DNA of 37,680 nucleotides from a virus (IMGVR_UViG_3300044638_004237:1-37680), one strand, 5' to 3'; positions 21,504 to 30,676 are shown, counted from the stretch's first letter. The notes: generated by a model from the letters alone, not told the origin. A program made the numbers and translations.

Positions 21504-24417
21504 TACCGAAAGTATCCCAGACAGGTTGAAGGGCGATGACGGCCATTGGATAAGGGGCAGTTTGCCTCAGAGTGACATCTGCGTCGATTCCAAACGCACC
21601 GGCGAGGATCATTTTTTGGTCGCCGGTGGAAAGTGTGTCGGCGAGGGCATACCACTCGCCATTGTTGGTGCGGACCTCCCCTCCCCGGCTCTTGTAAAGG
21701 CGGGCGATGATTTTGTGGATGCGCTTCTTGCGGCCTTGGGACGAACCGTCCTCCAAGTCCATATCGAGCTTCATGGGCGTGAGCGTGCTGGTGTAGGGCA
21801 GGCCGACATAGCCTGCGGCTGCGGTGGGAACGGTGATCGCGCCGCTGGCCACGGTGCGGGTCACAGGAGCTTGGCCGTCTTGCATGACGGTGACGGTCTT
21901 GTTGTTGAAGCGTTCGAGGCCGGAGATCGTGCGGCCTGCTGCGCCGGAGGCAAAGGCGGACCACCCATCGAGGTAGCGCCATGAGTTGGCGGTTTGGTCG
22001 TCGAGATATTTGCGCCAGAGGAGCGGGAACCGCTCGATGGTGCGGTAGTCTTGCCCGGAGACGGTGCGCTTGACGACCATCCAGACTTCGTCCTCCGTGC
22101 CGTTGCCGTAGATGGTGGCGACCGATTCAACCAGGGCATTGTCGGCGATGACATGGCGATGCCAGCCCACGACTTTCTGGTCGCGCTCGTAGGTCATGGC
22201 GATGAGCGTGCCGTCACCGCGCACGCACCACAGGACGGCATCGGGTTGCTGCTGGTAGGCGACCTCCACGATCTCGCCGGAGGTGATGTGTTCGGCGAGG
22301 AGGGTCAAATCCGGCGCGACCCATCCGTCCTTGTTGAGTTCGTAGACGAGTTCGCGCACCTTGCGTCCATTGCGCTGGACGAAGAGGAGGACATCGTTAA
22401 CCAGCGCGGCTCGCATGTATTTGCTGCCGTAGCTCGACTGGCGGCTGGCTTGCACATTGGTGGCCGAAAGCGAGGCCGAGGAGTCGGCGCTGCCGATGGT
22501 CCACTCGTCGCCGGATGTGCCGATGAGGAGTTGGGACTGGCTATACATCCAATTGATCCGATTGCCTTCCGAGGCGGCAAGGGTGAACTGCACGGCATCG
22601 CTTGCGGTGACGCCGGTCTTGAAGTTCTCGAAATTGTCAATCTGACTGCACCAGATTGTGTTGGGTTGGGAGGATGTGCCGCCGAAGCACAGGCGTTGTT
22701 CGTGCATGGCGACTGAGCGCGGGTAGCCACGACTGGAAGAGAATGCGCCGAACGCCCAGAACTTGGTGTTGCGCTGGTTGCGCGGTCCCTCGCCGAGCCA
22801 CTTGTCCACATTGATCTGCGCGGAGCCGACGATGGTGGCGATGCCGCCGGTGACCTTGGTGTCGGTTTCCAATCGGGCTTTCCCAGACCCCGATGCCCAG
22901 TCCAAGATGCGGATTTTGAAACCGCATCGGGCGGATTCCGTGCCGCTGGCGATGATGTTTCGGTCCGCAGCCACGGCATATTCCTTCACGATCTCCATCT
23001 TCGTGAGGTTCTCCGGGTAGATGTCGAGGTAGCCGGTCTGGGCGTTTGATCCAACATCGTAGGTGTAGGTGTGCGTGCCGGTGACGGTGATGGCGGCTCC
23101 GTGCGTGGCGTAGTTGTTCGTCGATAGCCCATCTCCTACACAGATGCGGTCTCCATTGTTCCACCCATGGTATGGGTGGTAGACGCTCACTACCGTGCCG
23201 CTTCGCGTGCCAGTGGCCACGATGCGCCCAGCGGAAAAGACATCCGAGGGAACGCGCAGAATTTGCACGGTGGCCGTCCATGTGCCGGAGGTGCTGAAAT
23301 CCCATCCGCCCTCCACGGCAAGCGTGGTCGAGACAAAGTTGCCGGTGATGACTTGCTCGGCGTAGAAGTTTGGCTTTTGCCATTTGAGTTCCACTTGGGA
23401 GCCGATGGTGGAAGCCGGGAAAAGTCCGGACCCGGCGCTCACCGTGTATTTGCCCATCTCGTTGAGCGGAATCGGGAATTGCGACCATTTGCCAGCGGCT
23501 TGATCCACGCCGAAGTTCGACCCGGCGCGGTGGGCGCTCATGGCGTAATAGTAAAACGACTGGTTGGCTTGGTTCTGGGCAGTCCAGTTGGTGGTGGCAA
23601 AGGTAGCCGGGGAGGTGTGAGCGGTCGCGCAGCGGTAGGCGATGTTGCTGTTTAGCACGATGTCGCCAACAGCGTAGGCTGTGGATGCCGCCCATGCGGG
23701 AGGACGCACATAGTCTCCGAGGATGTAGTTTGTGCCAGCCACCCAAGTGTCCGGGTTCGGGTAAATGTTCACGACCTGCTCGGTGGCGTTCTGGTCTTGG
23801 AGCGGAGGATAGTCAAAGACGATTGGCGCGAATGTCCAGTTGTTGTCGGCAAGGCGAGAGAGCTTGTGTGGCAGGTAGTTCGCATGCGCGAAATACATGA
23901 TGTCGTTGATCTGGGAAAATTGGATTTCGCGCAGGTCAGCGGCGGCGTAGGGAGTGGGAATCTCAAGGATCGACTGAGCCACCCAGCGGCCTGCGGTGAG
24001 GTCAGTGGCAAATGTGCCAGCGGTGTGGGCGGTAACGCAGTAGTATGTCGTGCCGCCGGAGGAAACATAGTTGCCGACTGCGTAGATATTCCCGGTCGCC
24101 CATGCGGCAGGAGTGGCCGCATTGACCGGCGCTCCCGTGGAGGGGTTCCAGAACCTCATGTAGCCTACGCCCATTTCGATAACGAACCGGGTGGTGGTCG
24201 AGAAGTTGAATCCGATCAAGCGGGTCTGGTTGGTGGCCGACTTGGTTGCTCCGCGAAACTCCGTGCCCGGTCGCCGGATGACGCCGCCGTAGGGCAGGAT
24301 TTGGAAGTTCTCCAGCGTGCGGCAGGCGCTGCGGTATTTCTCCAAGCTCGTCCGGGCGTCGATGAAGGGCGAGACTTCGCCTGCGTTGAACGAGGGATAG
24401 AAATCGAACTTCGGCAT
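21496..24417 (-). CDS. Tail nozzle-like protein (tail tubular protein B analogue)
   Basis: 973 residues. The N-terminus DFYPSFNAGEVSPFIDARTSLEKY, CRTLENFQILPYGGVIRRPGTEF is the hallmark of large tail-tube proteins of short-tailed phages. The beta-rich body carries CBM5/12-like inserts near residues 104-150 and 222-280 (W..G..YAVG+YV...YYC...HT), and VAMHEQRLCFGGTSSQPNTIWCSQ near 565. A long C-terminal beta region ends in FGNE. It would form the distal tail tube and anchor fibres. It is the largest structural gene after the giant. Confidence 0.82.
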   Translation of the reverse strand: MPKFDFYPSFNAGEVSPFIDARTSLEKYRSACRTLENFQILPYGGVIRRPGTEFRGATKSATNQTRLIGFNFSTTTRFVIEMGVGYMRFWNPSTGAPVNAATPAAWATGNIYAVGNYVSSGGTTYYCVTAHTAGTFATDLTAGRWVAQSILEIPTPYAAADLREIQFSQINDIMYFAHANYLPHKLSRLADNNWTFAPIVFDYPPLQDQNATEQVVNIYPNPDTWVAGTNYILGDYVRPPAWAASTAYAVGDIVLNSNIAYRCATAHTSPATFATTNWTAQNQANQSFYYYAMSAHRAGSNFGVDQAAGKWSQFPIPLNEMGKYTVSAGSGLFPASTIGSQVELKWQKPNFYAEQVITGNFVSTTLAVEGGWDFSTSGTWTATVQILRVPSDVFSAGRIVATGTRSGTVVSVYHPYHGWNNGDRICVGDGLSTNNYATHGAAITVTGTHTYTYDVGSNAQTGYLDIYPENLTKMEIVKEYAVAADRNIIASGTESARCGFKIRILDWASGSGKARLETDTKVTGGIATIVGSAQINVDKWLGEGPRNQRNTKFWAFGAFSSSRGYPRSVAMHEQRLCFGGTSSQPNTIWCSQIDNFENFKTGVTASDAVQFTLAASEGNRINWMYSQSQLLIGTSGDEWTIGSADSSASLSATNVQASRQSSYGSKYMRAALVNDVLLFVQRNGRKVRELVYELNKDGWVAPDLTLLAEHITSGEIVEVAYQQQPDAVLWCVRGDGTLIAMTYERDQKVVGWHRHVIADNALVESVATIYGNGTEDEVWMVVKRTVSGQDYRTIERFPLLWRKYLDDQTANSWRYLDGWSAFASGAAGRTISGLERFNNKTVTVMQDGQAPVTRTVASGAITVPTAAAGYVGLPYTSTLTPMKLDMDLEDGSSQGRKKRIHKIIARLYKSRGGEVRTNNGEWYALADTLSTGDQKMILAGAFGIDADVTLRQTAPYPMAVIALQPVWDTFGNE

Positions 24418-24418
24418 C

Positions 24419-24694
24419 TTATTTTGACTCCAGCTTTCGCTCGACTCGCTCGATGACAGATTTGGCCGAGGCGATGACGGAGAGCATTTCTTGGTTGGCG
24501 GTTTTTAAATGCGCGACGAACTCGGCGGTCTGGCCATCCATGCGGTCTTGGAGGGTGTCCAAGCGGGCCGTGAAGTATTTGAACAAAATGCCAATGGCCG
24601 AAATCCCAATGACCAAAAGCGCCACGAATAGCCAGCGGTCGGACTGAGCCGCCGCATGGCTGATCGTTTCGAGCATTGTGGAATCGGCGCTCAT
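24419..24694 (-). CDS. Membrane-anchored coiled-coil protein
   Basis: 91 residues. One transmembrane segment (WLFVALLVIGISAIGILFKYF, about 21-41) is followed by a 50-residue amphipathic coiled coil (ARLDTLQDRMDGQ...SVIERVERKLESK). It overlaps the spike gene stop (TAATG) and lies two bases before the nozzle gene. N-in/C-out topology with a periplasmic coiled coil resembles an i-spanin (Rz-like), but it is 15 kb from the lysis cassette. A holin-associated or virion-associated role is equally possible. Confidence 0.65.
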   Translation of the reverse strand: MSADSTMLETISHAAAQSDRWLFVALLVIGISAIGILFKYFTARLDTLQDRMDGQTAEFVAHLKTANQEMLSVIASAKSVIERVERKLESK

Positions 24695-26844
24695 TAGCTG
24701 TTGGCCTGCGCGAGAAGGTTACCTACCTGCGAAAGGGTTGCGGTGTTGTTGATGCGGTCAACATTGATGGAATCCGTCTTGGCCTTGATGGCGGTGATGT
24801 TGGCGCTTGGGATGTCTCCGGTCGCTGCTGGCGATGCGGGGAGTAGGTCTGTCTTTGCCTTGATAGCCGCGAGCTGCGTGCTGTTGCTGTCGATTTCAGC
24901 ACGGATTGAAGCGGCGCTTGGGACGCTCGGCGCATTGGTCAAAGTCGTGACCGTTCCTCCGGTGATCTCCTTGGTCGCGGCTCCCCACACTGCTGTTGCG
25001 TTCTGCGCGGCAGTTGGCGCGGCGCTCGGCGCTGTGTAGCCACTTGTTGCAAGTCGGCTGGAGACCGTTGCGTCCAAGTTTGCAAGCTTAGTCGAGTTCG
25101 CATCCATCTCAGCGCGGATCTGCTGTGGCGTGACCGAGGCCGGAGCATTAGTCAATGTTGTGACCGTTGCTAATGTGCCGGATGGCGCGAGGCGGCTGGA
25201 GACCGTGGCGTCAAGGTTAGCCAATTTGGTCGAGTTAGAATCCAGTTCCTGCCGGATTTCGACTGCTGTCGGTCCGCTCGATGTGGTAAGCGTGCGTGTT
25301 GCCGCGCCCCACACTGCCGAAGCCACGGCAGCGGGATCGAGGACGGCAGTGCCGGTGGTCTGCATCACTGCGCCTGTGCCTGCGGTGGCACTGTGCGTAT
25401 TCGGCACGGTGAATGTCACCTCTGTTCCGGACACCACGGTAGCGACCGTGTAGCTGCCATTCCATTCGGTGTTCGATGCGCTGGTGACGGTGATCTGGTC
25501 GCCGACGACAAGCGGGTAGCTGTAAGCCAGCGTTGCCGTGGCAATCGTGCCAGAGCGCGTAGCCGTGAATGGCATGCTTGGCCCGTAGTTCACCGAGAGC
25601 GCCACCGATCCGCGAGCGGGGACGGTGAGGCGACCGGTCTGGGAGTTGCCGATACCGTATGCCACGCCGCTGCGGACATCGGTCGGCGCGGCTTGGTTCA
25701 GCGCGGTCGAGTTGTCAGCCGTGAACATGTCCACATATGTTCCCGCGCCGCTTAATGCATAGCGTGTCAAGGCATTAAATGGTTGTAAGCCAAGCTTGAA
25801 TTTGCTGCATGTTATAGGCTTAAACCCATTAACTGCATCGATAAATGATCCGCTGAATTGATAGTCAGCCGATGTCGATGTTGCGTTTACTGCACTGCTT
25901 GTGGGGGATGCTGTAAAAGTGCAATTTGTGCAAATAATCGGCGCACTTCCATTGGATTGAAAAGCCCATGCCTGGGTGCTGCTTCCGGCATTTAAATTTG
26001 AGCTTGATATATTTACAGTCCCTACTCCAGTTATATTTACAGTCGGAGCGTTTGCACTAATACCACCCGTAATTGTTGAGGTTGAAATATTGACTGTTCC
26101 AGTTGATGAACTTAAAATTGTTTGACCTGTGTTGGCCCCTGCAATCGTGCTACCTGTTATGGTGATTGAGCTTGGACTCGCTCCACTATTGACTATCGCA
26201 CCACCGCTTACGCCAATTGGTCCTGTCATAACGCAACTATTAGCGACTACTGATCCGGTCGATGTGTTTTGAATAGCAATCTGTTGATTTGCAGTAATGG
26301 TGCAAGATGTTACTGAAATTGTTCCTGTCCCTGTATTGACAAGAGCATTTTGGTTTGTTGCGGCACCGGCCACAAAAAAAAGATTAGATTGTGTAAAATT
26401 AGCTGATCCGCTTAGTGTTAAGCAATTTGTTGTTCCTGCCCGTAAATCGCACGGCACACTCCATGTCGAACTAGCAATAAACCCACCGCCTGCCGATGCT
26501 CCTGCGGCAGCATTTAATGCAGTCGTCAGCGTAGCGCGAGCGCGGGCTTGGCCTGTGCCACTACCGACTCCGGTGGCGAGAAATAAGGTTCCCACGGCAT
26601 TTGAGGCTGCGCCGATGGAGGTGAAGGTCGTCGTGCCTGTGCTGGTGATCTCATACCATTGGCCGCTCACGAATGATCCGGCGTTGACGGTGGGGTTATT
26701 TGCCCCACCGATGTTGATGTTTTGGTTGATGGTTACGGTGAATCCGTTTGAGTAAACGGTGTCGCCGTTTCCGGGAAGGACGCCGCCGTTCCATGTCGAG
26801 GTTGCGCTCCAGTTGCCGGAGGCGATTGCGCGTGCTGTTGCCAT
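24694..26844 (-). CDS. Tail fibre/spike-like protein with beta-helix and repeats
   Basis: 716 residues. Residues 1-60 (SGNWSATSTWNGGVLPGNGDT...NQNINIG) form the G8/pectate-lyase-like start seen in phage fibre proteins. Residues 110-350 are rich in Ser/Thr/Asn/Gly with alternating hydrophobics (TITGSTIAGANTGQ, NISTSTITGG), a right-handed beta-helix pattern typical of spikes. A Thr/Val-rich domain follows. The C-terminal third has three imperfect repeats of IRxExDxNSTKLANLDATVSSRLA. The middle is more AT-rich than the ends, suggesting domain exchange. It probably binds the host surface. Confidence 0.72.
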   Translation of the reverse strand: MATARAIASGNWSATSTWNGGVLPGNGDTVYSNGFTVTINQNINIGGANNPTVNAGSFVSGQWYEITSTGTTTFTSIGAASNAVGTLFLATGVGSGTGQARARATLTTALNAAAGASAGGGFIASSTWSVPCDLRAGTTNCLTLSGSANFTQSNLFFVAGAATNQNALVNTGTGTISVTSCTITANQQIAIQNTSTGSVVANSCVMTGPIGVSGGAIVNSGASPSSITITGSTIAGANTGQTILSSSTGTVNISTSTITGGISANAPTVNITGVGTVNISSSNLNAGSSTQAWAFQSNGSAPIICTNCTFTASPTSSAVNATSTSADYQFSGSFIDAVNGFKPITCSKFKLGLQPFNALTRYALSGAGTYVDMFTADNSTALNQAAPTDVRSGVAYGIGNSQTGRLTVPARGSVALSVNYGPSMPFTATRSGTIATATLAYSYPLVVGDQITVTSASNTEWNGSYTVATVVSGTEVTFTVPNTHSATAGTGAVMQTTGTAVLDPAAVASAVWGAATRTLTTSSGPTAVEIRQELDSNSTKLANLDATVSSRLAPSGTLATVTTLTNAPASVTPQQIRAEMDANSTKLANLDATVSSRLATSGYTAPSAAPTAAQNATAVWGAATKEITGGTVTTLTNAPSVPSAASIRAEIDSNSTQLAAIKAKTDLLPASPAATGDIPSANITAIKAKTDSINVDRINNTATLSQVGNLLAQANS

Positions 26845-26848
26845 AGTA

Positions 26849-27130
26849 TTAGATTCCTTTTGAGGTGATGAATGTTTGGAGAGCGGCGTGAATTGCTGTC
26901 ACGGCTGCGAGAGTCGGCTCGTCAGCCTGGTCGAGCTTACCGAGGCGGATGTTGAGGGCGTGCTGCGGGGCGGTTTCCACCATGTCGCCTTCGATGCGCG
27001 TTGGAACGAGGTTACAGACTACAGAGGCGTCGGGCTGGCCCTCGGCGTCATAAGAGCCGCTGACGATTAGGTTGAGCGAGAAACGGTCGAAAGACTTTTC
27101 GCCGATAACGATTGGGTTGGTAGCTGTCAT
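26849..27130 (-). CDS. Hypothetical tail-region protein
   Basis: 93 residues from MTATNPIVIGEKSFDRFS. Beta-rich first half (LNLIVSGSYDAEGQPDASVVCNLVPTRIE), helical second half (LAAVTAIHAALQTF). The start lies two bases after the stop of the preceding gene, and the longer upstream reading would run through that gene. No known domain recognised; from position it is probably a minor tail or fibre-associated protein. Confidence 0.65.
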   Translation of the reverse strand: MTATNPIVIGEKSFDRFSLNLIVSGSYDAEGQPDASVVCNLVPTRIEGDMVETAPQHALNIRLGKLDQADEPTLAAVTAIHAALQTFITSKGI

Positions 27131-27131
27131 A

Positions 27132-27506
27132 TTATGAGTAGGTGAGAGATTGTTTGGAAGACCACTGGCCGGTGGCGCTGGATTCGGATGAGGTTGTGCC
27201 TGCTGAGTTGAAGATGGTTCGTGCGATCTCCCATCCCTCGGCGTCAAAGACGCTTCCGGAATTGGGGAAGGCCGAGTAGAGGAGGTATCCGAGGTAAGTG
27301 GTGTCGCCGATGAGGTCGAACATCCAAATGCGGTCGGGTGCGTCCTTGGCGCCTGCGAGTCTATAGACTTCGCCGGTCGCGGGATTCCGAGTGTAAAGCC
27401 TCCGGTCGGTGTGGTTGATGCACACTTCGCCCAGAGCAAGGTCGGTCGTGGCGGGAATTTTCCCGGCGACTGCGCTTTTCTTCGGAATGATTTTTGGGTT
27501 GGCCAT
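27132..27506 (-). CDS. Tail fibre-associated protein
   Basis: 124 residues. The N-terminal 50 residues (IIPKKSAVAGKIPATTDLALGEVCINHTDRRLYTRNPATGEV) match the common phage fibre head motif, in which a KxSxxxGKxP...LxxGExxxNxxDxxLYxxxxxG stretch forms a small beta domain. The remainder is Ser/Thr-rich. It lies between two fibre-type genes. It probably caps or links fibres; no enzyme motif seen. Confidence 0.7.
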   Translation of the reverse strand: MANPKIIPKKSAVAGKIPATTDLALGEVCINHTDRRLYTRNPATGEVYRLAGAKDAPDRIWMFDLIGDTTYLGYLLYSAFPNSGSVFDAEGWEIARTIFNSAGTTSSESSATGQWSSKQSLTYS

Positions 27507-27523
27507 CTTATGGAAGAGGGTTG

Positions 27524-27548
27524 CCGCCGGGGGATTGCCCCCCAGCGG
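27524..27548. other. Strong hairpin between two fibre genes
   Basis: CCGCCGGGGG (27524-27533) pairs with CCCCCAGCGG (27539-27548) over ten positions, with one G-T wobble and a five-base loop. No T-run follows on the minus strand, so it is not a canonical terminator. It could protect mRNA ends or slow read-through between the fibre gene upstream and the next gene. Confidence 0.5.
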
Positions 27549-27564
27549 ACTTGGTTATTGAATA

Positions 27565-28419
27565 CTAATAAGTTCCACCATCTATTTCCGTTTCCAAAGC
27601 GGTGATTCGATTGCCCAAGCTGGTATCAGCCGAAGCACGGGTCGAAGCCTCCGAAGAAACTGCGTTGGAGCGATTTGTGATCTCTGCGGAGAGATCGCTT
27701 TCGAGGGTGCTGATGTCGCTCTCGGCTGCGGTCACCCGCGAGGCCAAGGCCGTTGCTGAGGAGACAACTCCATCGATACGAACTCCGAGTGCCGATTCCG
27801 CTGCGGTGGCGCGGGTAACCTCGTTTTGCAGGCCGGTGGAGGCTGAGGAAGCGAGGTTGGTGATGGCTCCGTTCAAGCTGGAATCCGCAGCCTCAAAGGC
27901 AGTTACGATTTCCGACAAGCTGTCGAGCGAACCTTGTGTTGTGTTGCTCAACACATTGTCGATCCGAGTTCCGAGAGCTGCCTCTGCTGCGGTCGCACGG
28001 GTCACCTCGGAGGCGAGGTTCGTGGTGAGAGTGCCTTCAGCGGCTTGGGCGCGTGTGACTTCCGAAGCGAGGTTCGTGGTCAATGTGGCGTCACCGGCTT
28101 GTCTTGCGGAGGTTTCTGAAGCGAGGTTGCTCGCGGCGGTGGCTGCGGCTGCGGAGACGGCTGCGGCTCGATCCGAAACCTCGGTTGCGAGATTCGCGGT
28201 CAAGGTGGCGTCCGCTGCGGAGCGAAGCGCGGCTTCTGCTGCCACCGCTGCGTCAGCGTAAGTCTTTTTAGCAAAGACATTTTCACCGCCGATAACGAGC
28301 GGGCCGTCTGCTGTTCCTACGAACAGGGACTTGTTGAGTGTGTCGATTGCGAGTTCACCAGCGGAAAGATTTTGTGGCGAACCACTTCCGCGTTTGATTT
28401 TGAGGATTGGATTGGGCAT
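27565..28419 (-). CDS. Tail fibre protein with Ala-rich coiled-coil repeats
   Basis: 284 residues. The N-terminus MPNPILKIKRGSGSPQNLSAGELAIDTLNKSLFVGTADG is the familiar virion-attachment head of phage fibres. From residue 60 onward it is an Ala/Thr/Ser-rich coiled coil with repeating units such as TTNLASEVTRAxAAE (at least three), then AAESALGVRIDG, TAAESDISTLESDL and a final ALETEIDG. Such trimeric coiled coils make shafts of fibres. No receptor-binding tip or chaperone follows, so it may be a short fibre or carry an accessory tip. Confidence 0.78.
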   Translation of the reverse strand: MPNPILKIKRGSGSPQNLSAGELAIDTLNKSLFVGTADGPLVIGGENVFAKKTYADAAVAAEAALRSAADATLTANLATEVSDRAAAVSAAAATAASNLASETSARQAGDATLTTNLASEVTRAQAAEGTLTTNLASEVTRATAAEAALGTRIDNVLSNTTQGSLDSLSEIVTAFEAADSSLNGAITNLASSASTGLQNEVTRATAAESALGVRIDGVVSSATALASRVTAAESDISTLESDLSAEITNRSNAVSSEASTRASADTSLGNRITALETEIDGGTY

Positions 28420-28442
28420 TTGATTTATTTGGTTGTTGGTTT

Positions 28443-28457
28443 GGTATCAGTCAAAAC
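28443..28457 (-). promoter_or_regulatory. Late 15-mer motif, copy before the fibre genes
   Basis: Exact GTTTTGACTGATACC, 23 bases before the fibre start codon in the 69-base gap. With the preceding CATCA it can fold as ATCAGT-TTTG-ACTGAT. Confidence 0.7.
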
Positions 28458-28488
28458 TGATGGGTTTTCTTGGTGTTATGGGGAAAGT

Positions 28489-28725
28489 TCAGAAGTTGCC
28501 GCAGTCGATGGTTTCGAGCATGAGTCGGTAGGTGTTGGCGGCGTTGTCCCACAGCCATTGCAGGTGTGTATCCTGCGCGTGGTAGATGCGGGCTTCCTTG
28601 CCGGGTTGAGGAAAGTTTTCTGCGGTTGGGTAGATGACGAGCGCCTTGGTGTCATCCGGCAAAAGGATCGTGAACTGGGAGAGGTCCAGTTGCTGCGTGA
28701 TGACATTCTCAGTGATCGTCGTCAT
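28489..28725 (-). CDS. Hypothetical protein after the adaptor fusion gene
   Basis: 78 residues from MTTITENVITQQLDLS. The ATG overlaps the adaptor stop (ATGA). Beta-rich, with FTILLPDDTKALVIYP and a Trp-rich end (LQWLWDNAANTYR). No family recognised. The composition resembles small tail or fibre-associated proteins. The gap downstream holds the late motif. Confidence 0.62.
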   Translation of the reverse strand: MTTITENVITQQLDLSQFTILLPDDTKALVIYPTAENFPQPGKEARIYHAQDTHLQWLWDNAANTYRLMLETIDCGNF

Positions 28726-30650
28726 GCGTAAAAGGCATTCTCCCGGTTGGTCCACGCGACATCGGTCGCCTTGGCGGTTGCAGTGACGGCTCCGGCGGAT
28801 GAGAGCGCGGAGCGGGTGATGATCCATTTGTCTACGGCGGCAGCGGAGCCGGTGGCTGGGATGTCGGAGTTGAGCAGCAGTCCGTAGTAAGAAAATGTGC
28901 CATCGGTGTTCAGCGCAAAGGCGTGAATGTAGTTGTCCGGGTCGCGTTGGGTAGTTGGGGAGTAGAGTCCGAGGGCGACGACAACTATCTTCGCGCCGTT
29001 TGGGATCGCGGAGGTGAAGGTGATCGTGCCGCTTCCTTGGTTGACGAGGTAGTCGGCGGTGGGTTCCTGTGTCACACCGTTGATGGCCACGATGACATGG
29101 TTCGGGTCGCTGGAGCGGAGACCATTAACAGGGAAGGTTCGGAGCGTTCCGTTGCCGGTGAGCGTGGTTTTGGCCGAGTCGAGGAGACCGGCTTGAGGGA
29201 GACCGAAGTTGAGGACGGCGGTATTGCCTGTGCCGGTGTTGGTGACGAAGGGTTGGGCATTGCCGGAGACCGGGGAAACATTTCCGACTTGGACGAGGAG
29301 CGAAGGGTAGCTGACTCCCCCACCCGATCCCCCGGCCTTGGCTTGCGAGGCATCGACGCCATCGCCTCCATTGCGGGACGAGACGAGTTTCGAGGACATC
29401 CACGCTGGCTTGATGCGGCCTTTGCGCTCGGTGGAGTCCCGGCGCATGGCGGGGTTTTTGCCGAGGATGTCGGTTTCCTTGGCGAGGAGCGCGGCCTTGG
29501 CGGCATCGCCGGTCAGCGGGACAGCCAGCTTGGCCGCGAGGCTTGCGGTGAGCAGATCGATAAAAAGGGAGTCAAAGAGGGTGACCTCGGTGACTTTGCG
29601 GACATACTCCAGTGTGATGGCCGTGCCGAGCCAGACATCCCAGTCAGTCGTCCAACTGGCGGACACGCCGGGTTGCTTGGTCGTGCCGGTAACCATACAG
29701 CGGTAGACCGCCGTGGCGCTGGTCACGACATTGCCGACTTCGTAGGCGCGACCTGCAACCCAATCGGGAGCGCCGGAGTCGGAGTTGGAGAGGACAAAGT
29801 TTCCGGAAACCTCCCAAGCGGCATCGCCGGTGGAGTAGTCTTGGTCGTTCACGCGGAAAACACGCAGGCAGTCGGACGGGATCGCGTAGCGGTAAGCCCA
29901 CTTGTATTCCGGGCGCGGCAGGGTCTCGACCACCGTGGTGGATTTCATTGCCCAAGTCCATGATCCGGCGAGGAGGAGCGCATCGCGCACCTGTGGGTAG
30001 AGCGACTTGGCGAGGAGCATCGCTTGCGAGGAGGGGCCGAACTGCTCGGCAGTTCCTACGCGCAGGATCGCTTGGCGGCAGAGTTCGTCCTCGGTGAGCG
30101 TGGTGGATGGGCGGTCCTTGGCGGTCGCGAGGATGAGCGCCTTGACCACCGGGCGCTGCATGTTGGCCGAGAAAACCTCGGCCATTTGAGCGAAAAGGTC
30201 TTTCGATCCGGTGAGCGGCATCGCGAGGTTCGTGGCCAGCTTTGCGGAAAGGATTTCGACAAAGACCGCCGGGAACTTCGCGGCGTCGGTGACAGAGGCG
30301 ATGTATTCGATCTGGGCGGGAGCGGCGAGATCGGTGTGGATGAATCCGTCCACGATCTCCCACTTGGAGAAATTCTCATCCTCGTCGATTCCGTTGAGGC
30401 GGATGAGACGCAGGAAGTCGGAGGGAACGGCGAACCGGCGGGCGTAGCCAAAAGCCGGAGCAGTCGCATCAGCGGTGAGCGATGCCAGTTTGCGGCAGAA
30501 CTGCCAGTCGAACTCCGTCTGGAGTTCCTCCAAAGTCTGCGAGTAGAACAGAGAACAATACTGCGCCTGTGCGGTCGCGTCCGTGAGCGCGGTGATGCGG
30601 GAATCACCGAGTCGGGCGAGGGCGAGGTTGCAGATTTGGATGTCTGTCAT
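28722..30650 (-). CDS. Head-tail adaptor with duplicated domain fused to fibre-like domain
   Basis: 642 residues. The first 180 are a tail tubular A-like adaptor (ICNLALARLGDSRIT, FYSQTLEELQTEFDW, FAVPSDFLRLIRLNGID, LSAKLATNLAMPLTGS). Residues 188-400 repeat the same plan (LCRQAILRVGTAEQFG, LYPQVRDALLLAGSWTW, YAIPSDCLRVFRVND, LTASLAAKLAVPLTGD), with a CBM5/12-like insert at about 293-345. The last 200 residues resemble a fibre-anchor domain (FPVNGL, VIVAINGVTQEPTADY, TITFTSAIPNGAKIVV). It would bind the portal and hold the tail; the fusion and duplication are unusual. It lies just before the capsid gene's terminator in genome order. Confidence 0.8.
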   Translation of the reverse strand: MTDIQICNLALARLGDSRITALTDATAQAQYCSLFYSQTLEELQTEFDWQFCRKLASLTADATAPAFGYARRFAVPSDFLRLIRLNGIDEDENFSKWEIVDGFIHTDLAAPAQIEYIASVTDAAKFPAVFVEILSAKLATNLAMPLTGSKDLFAQMAEVFSANMQRPVVKALILATAKDRPSTTLTEDELCRQAILRVGTAEQFGPSSQAMLLAKSLYPQVRDALLLAGSWTWAMKSTTVVETLPRPEYKWAYRYAIPSDCLRVFRVNDQDYSTGDAAWEVSGNFVLSNSDSGAPDWVAGRAYEVGNVVTSATAVYRCMVTGTTKQPGVSASWTTDWDVWLGTAITLEYVRKVTEVTLFDSLFIDLLTASLAAKLAVPLTGDAAKAALLAKETDILGKNPAMRRDSTERKGRIKPAWMSSKLVSSRNGGDGVDASQAKAGGSGGGVSYPSLLVQVGNVSPVSGNAQPFVTNTGTGNTAVLNFGLPQAGLLDSAKTTLTGNGTLRTFPVNGLRSSDPNHVIVAINGVTQEPTADYLVNQGSGTITFTSAIPNGAKIVVVALGLYSPTTQRDPDNYIHAFALNTDGTFSYYGLLLNSDIPATGSAAAVDKWIITRSALSSAGAVTATAKATDVAWTNRENAFYA

Positions 30651-30676
30651 TGAGGCGCGGTCAGATCACAGATTGG

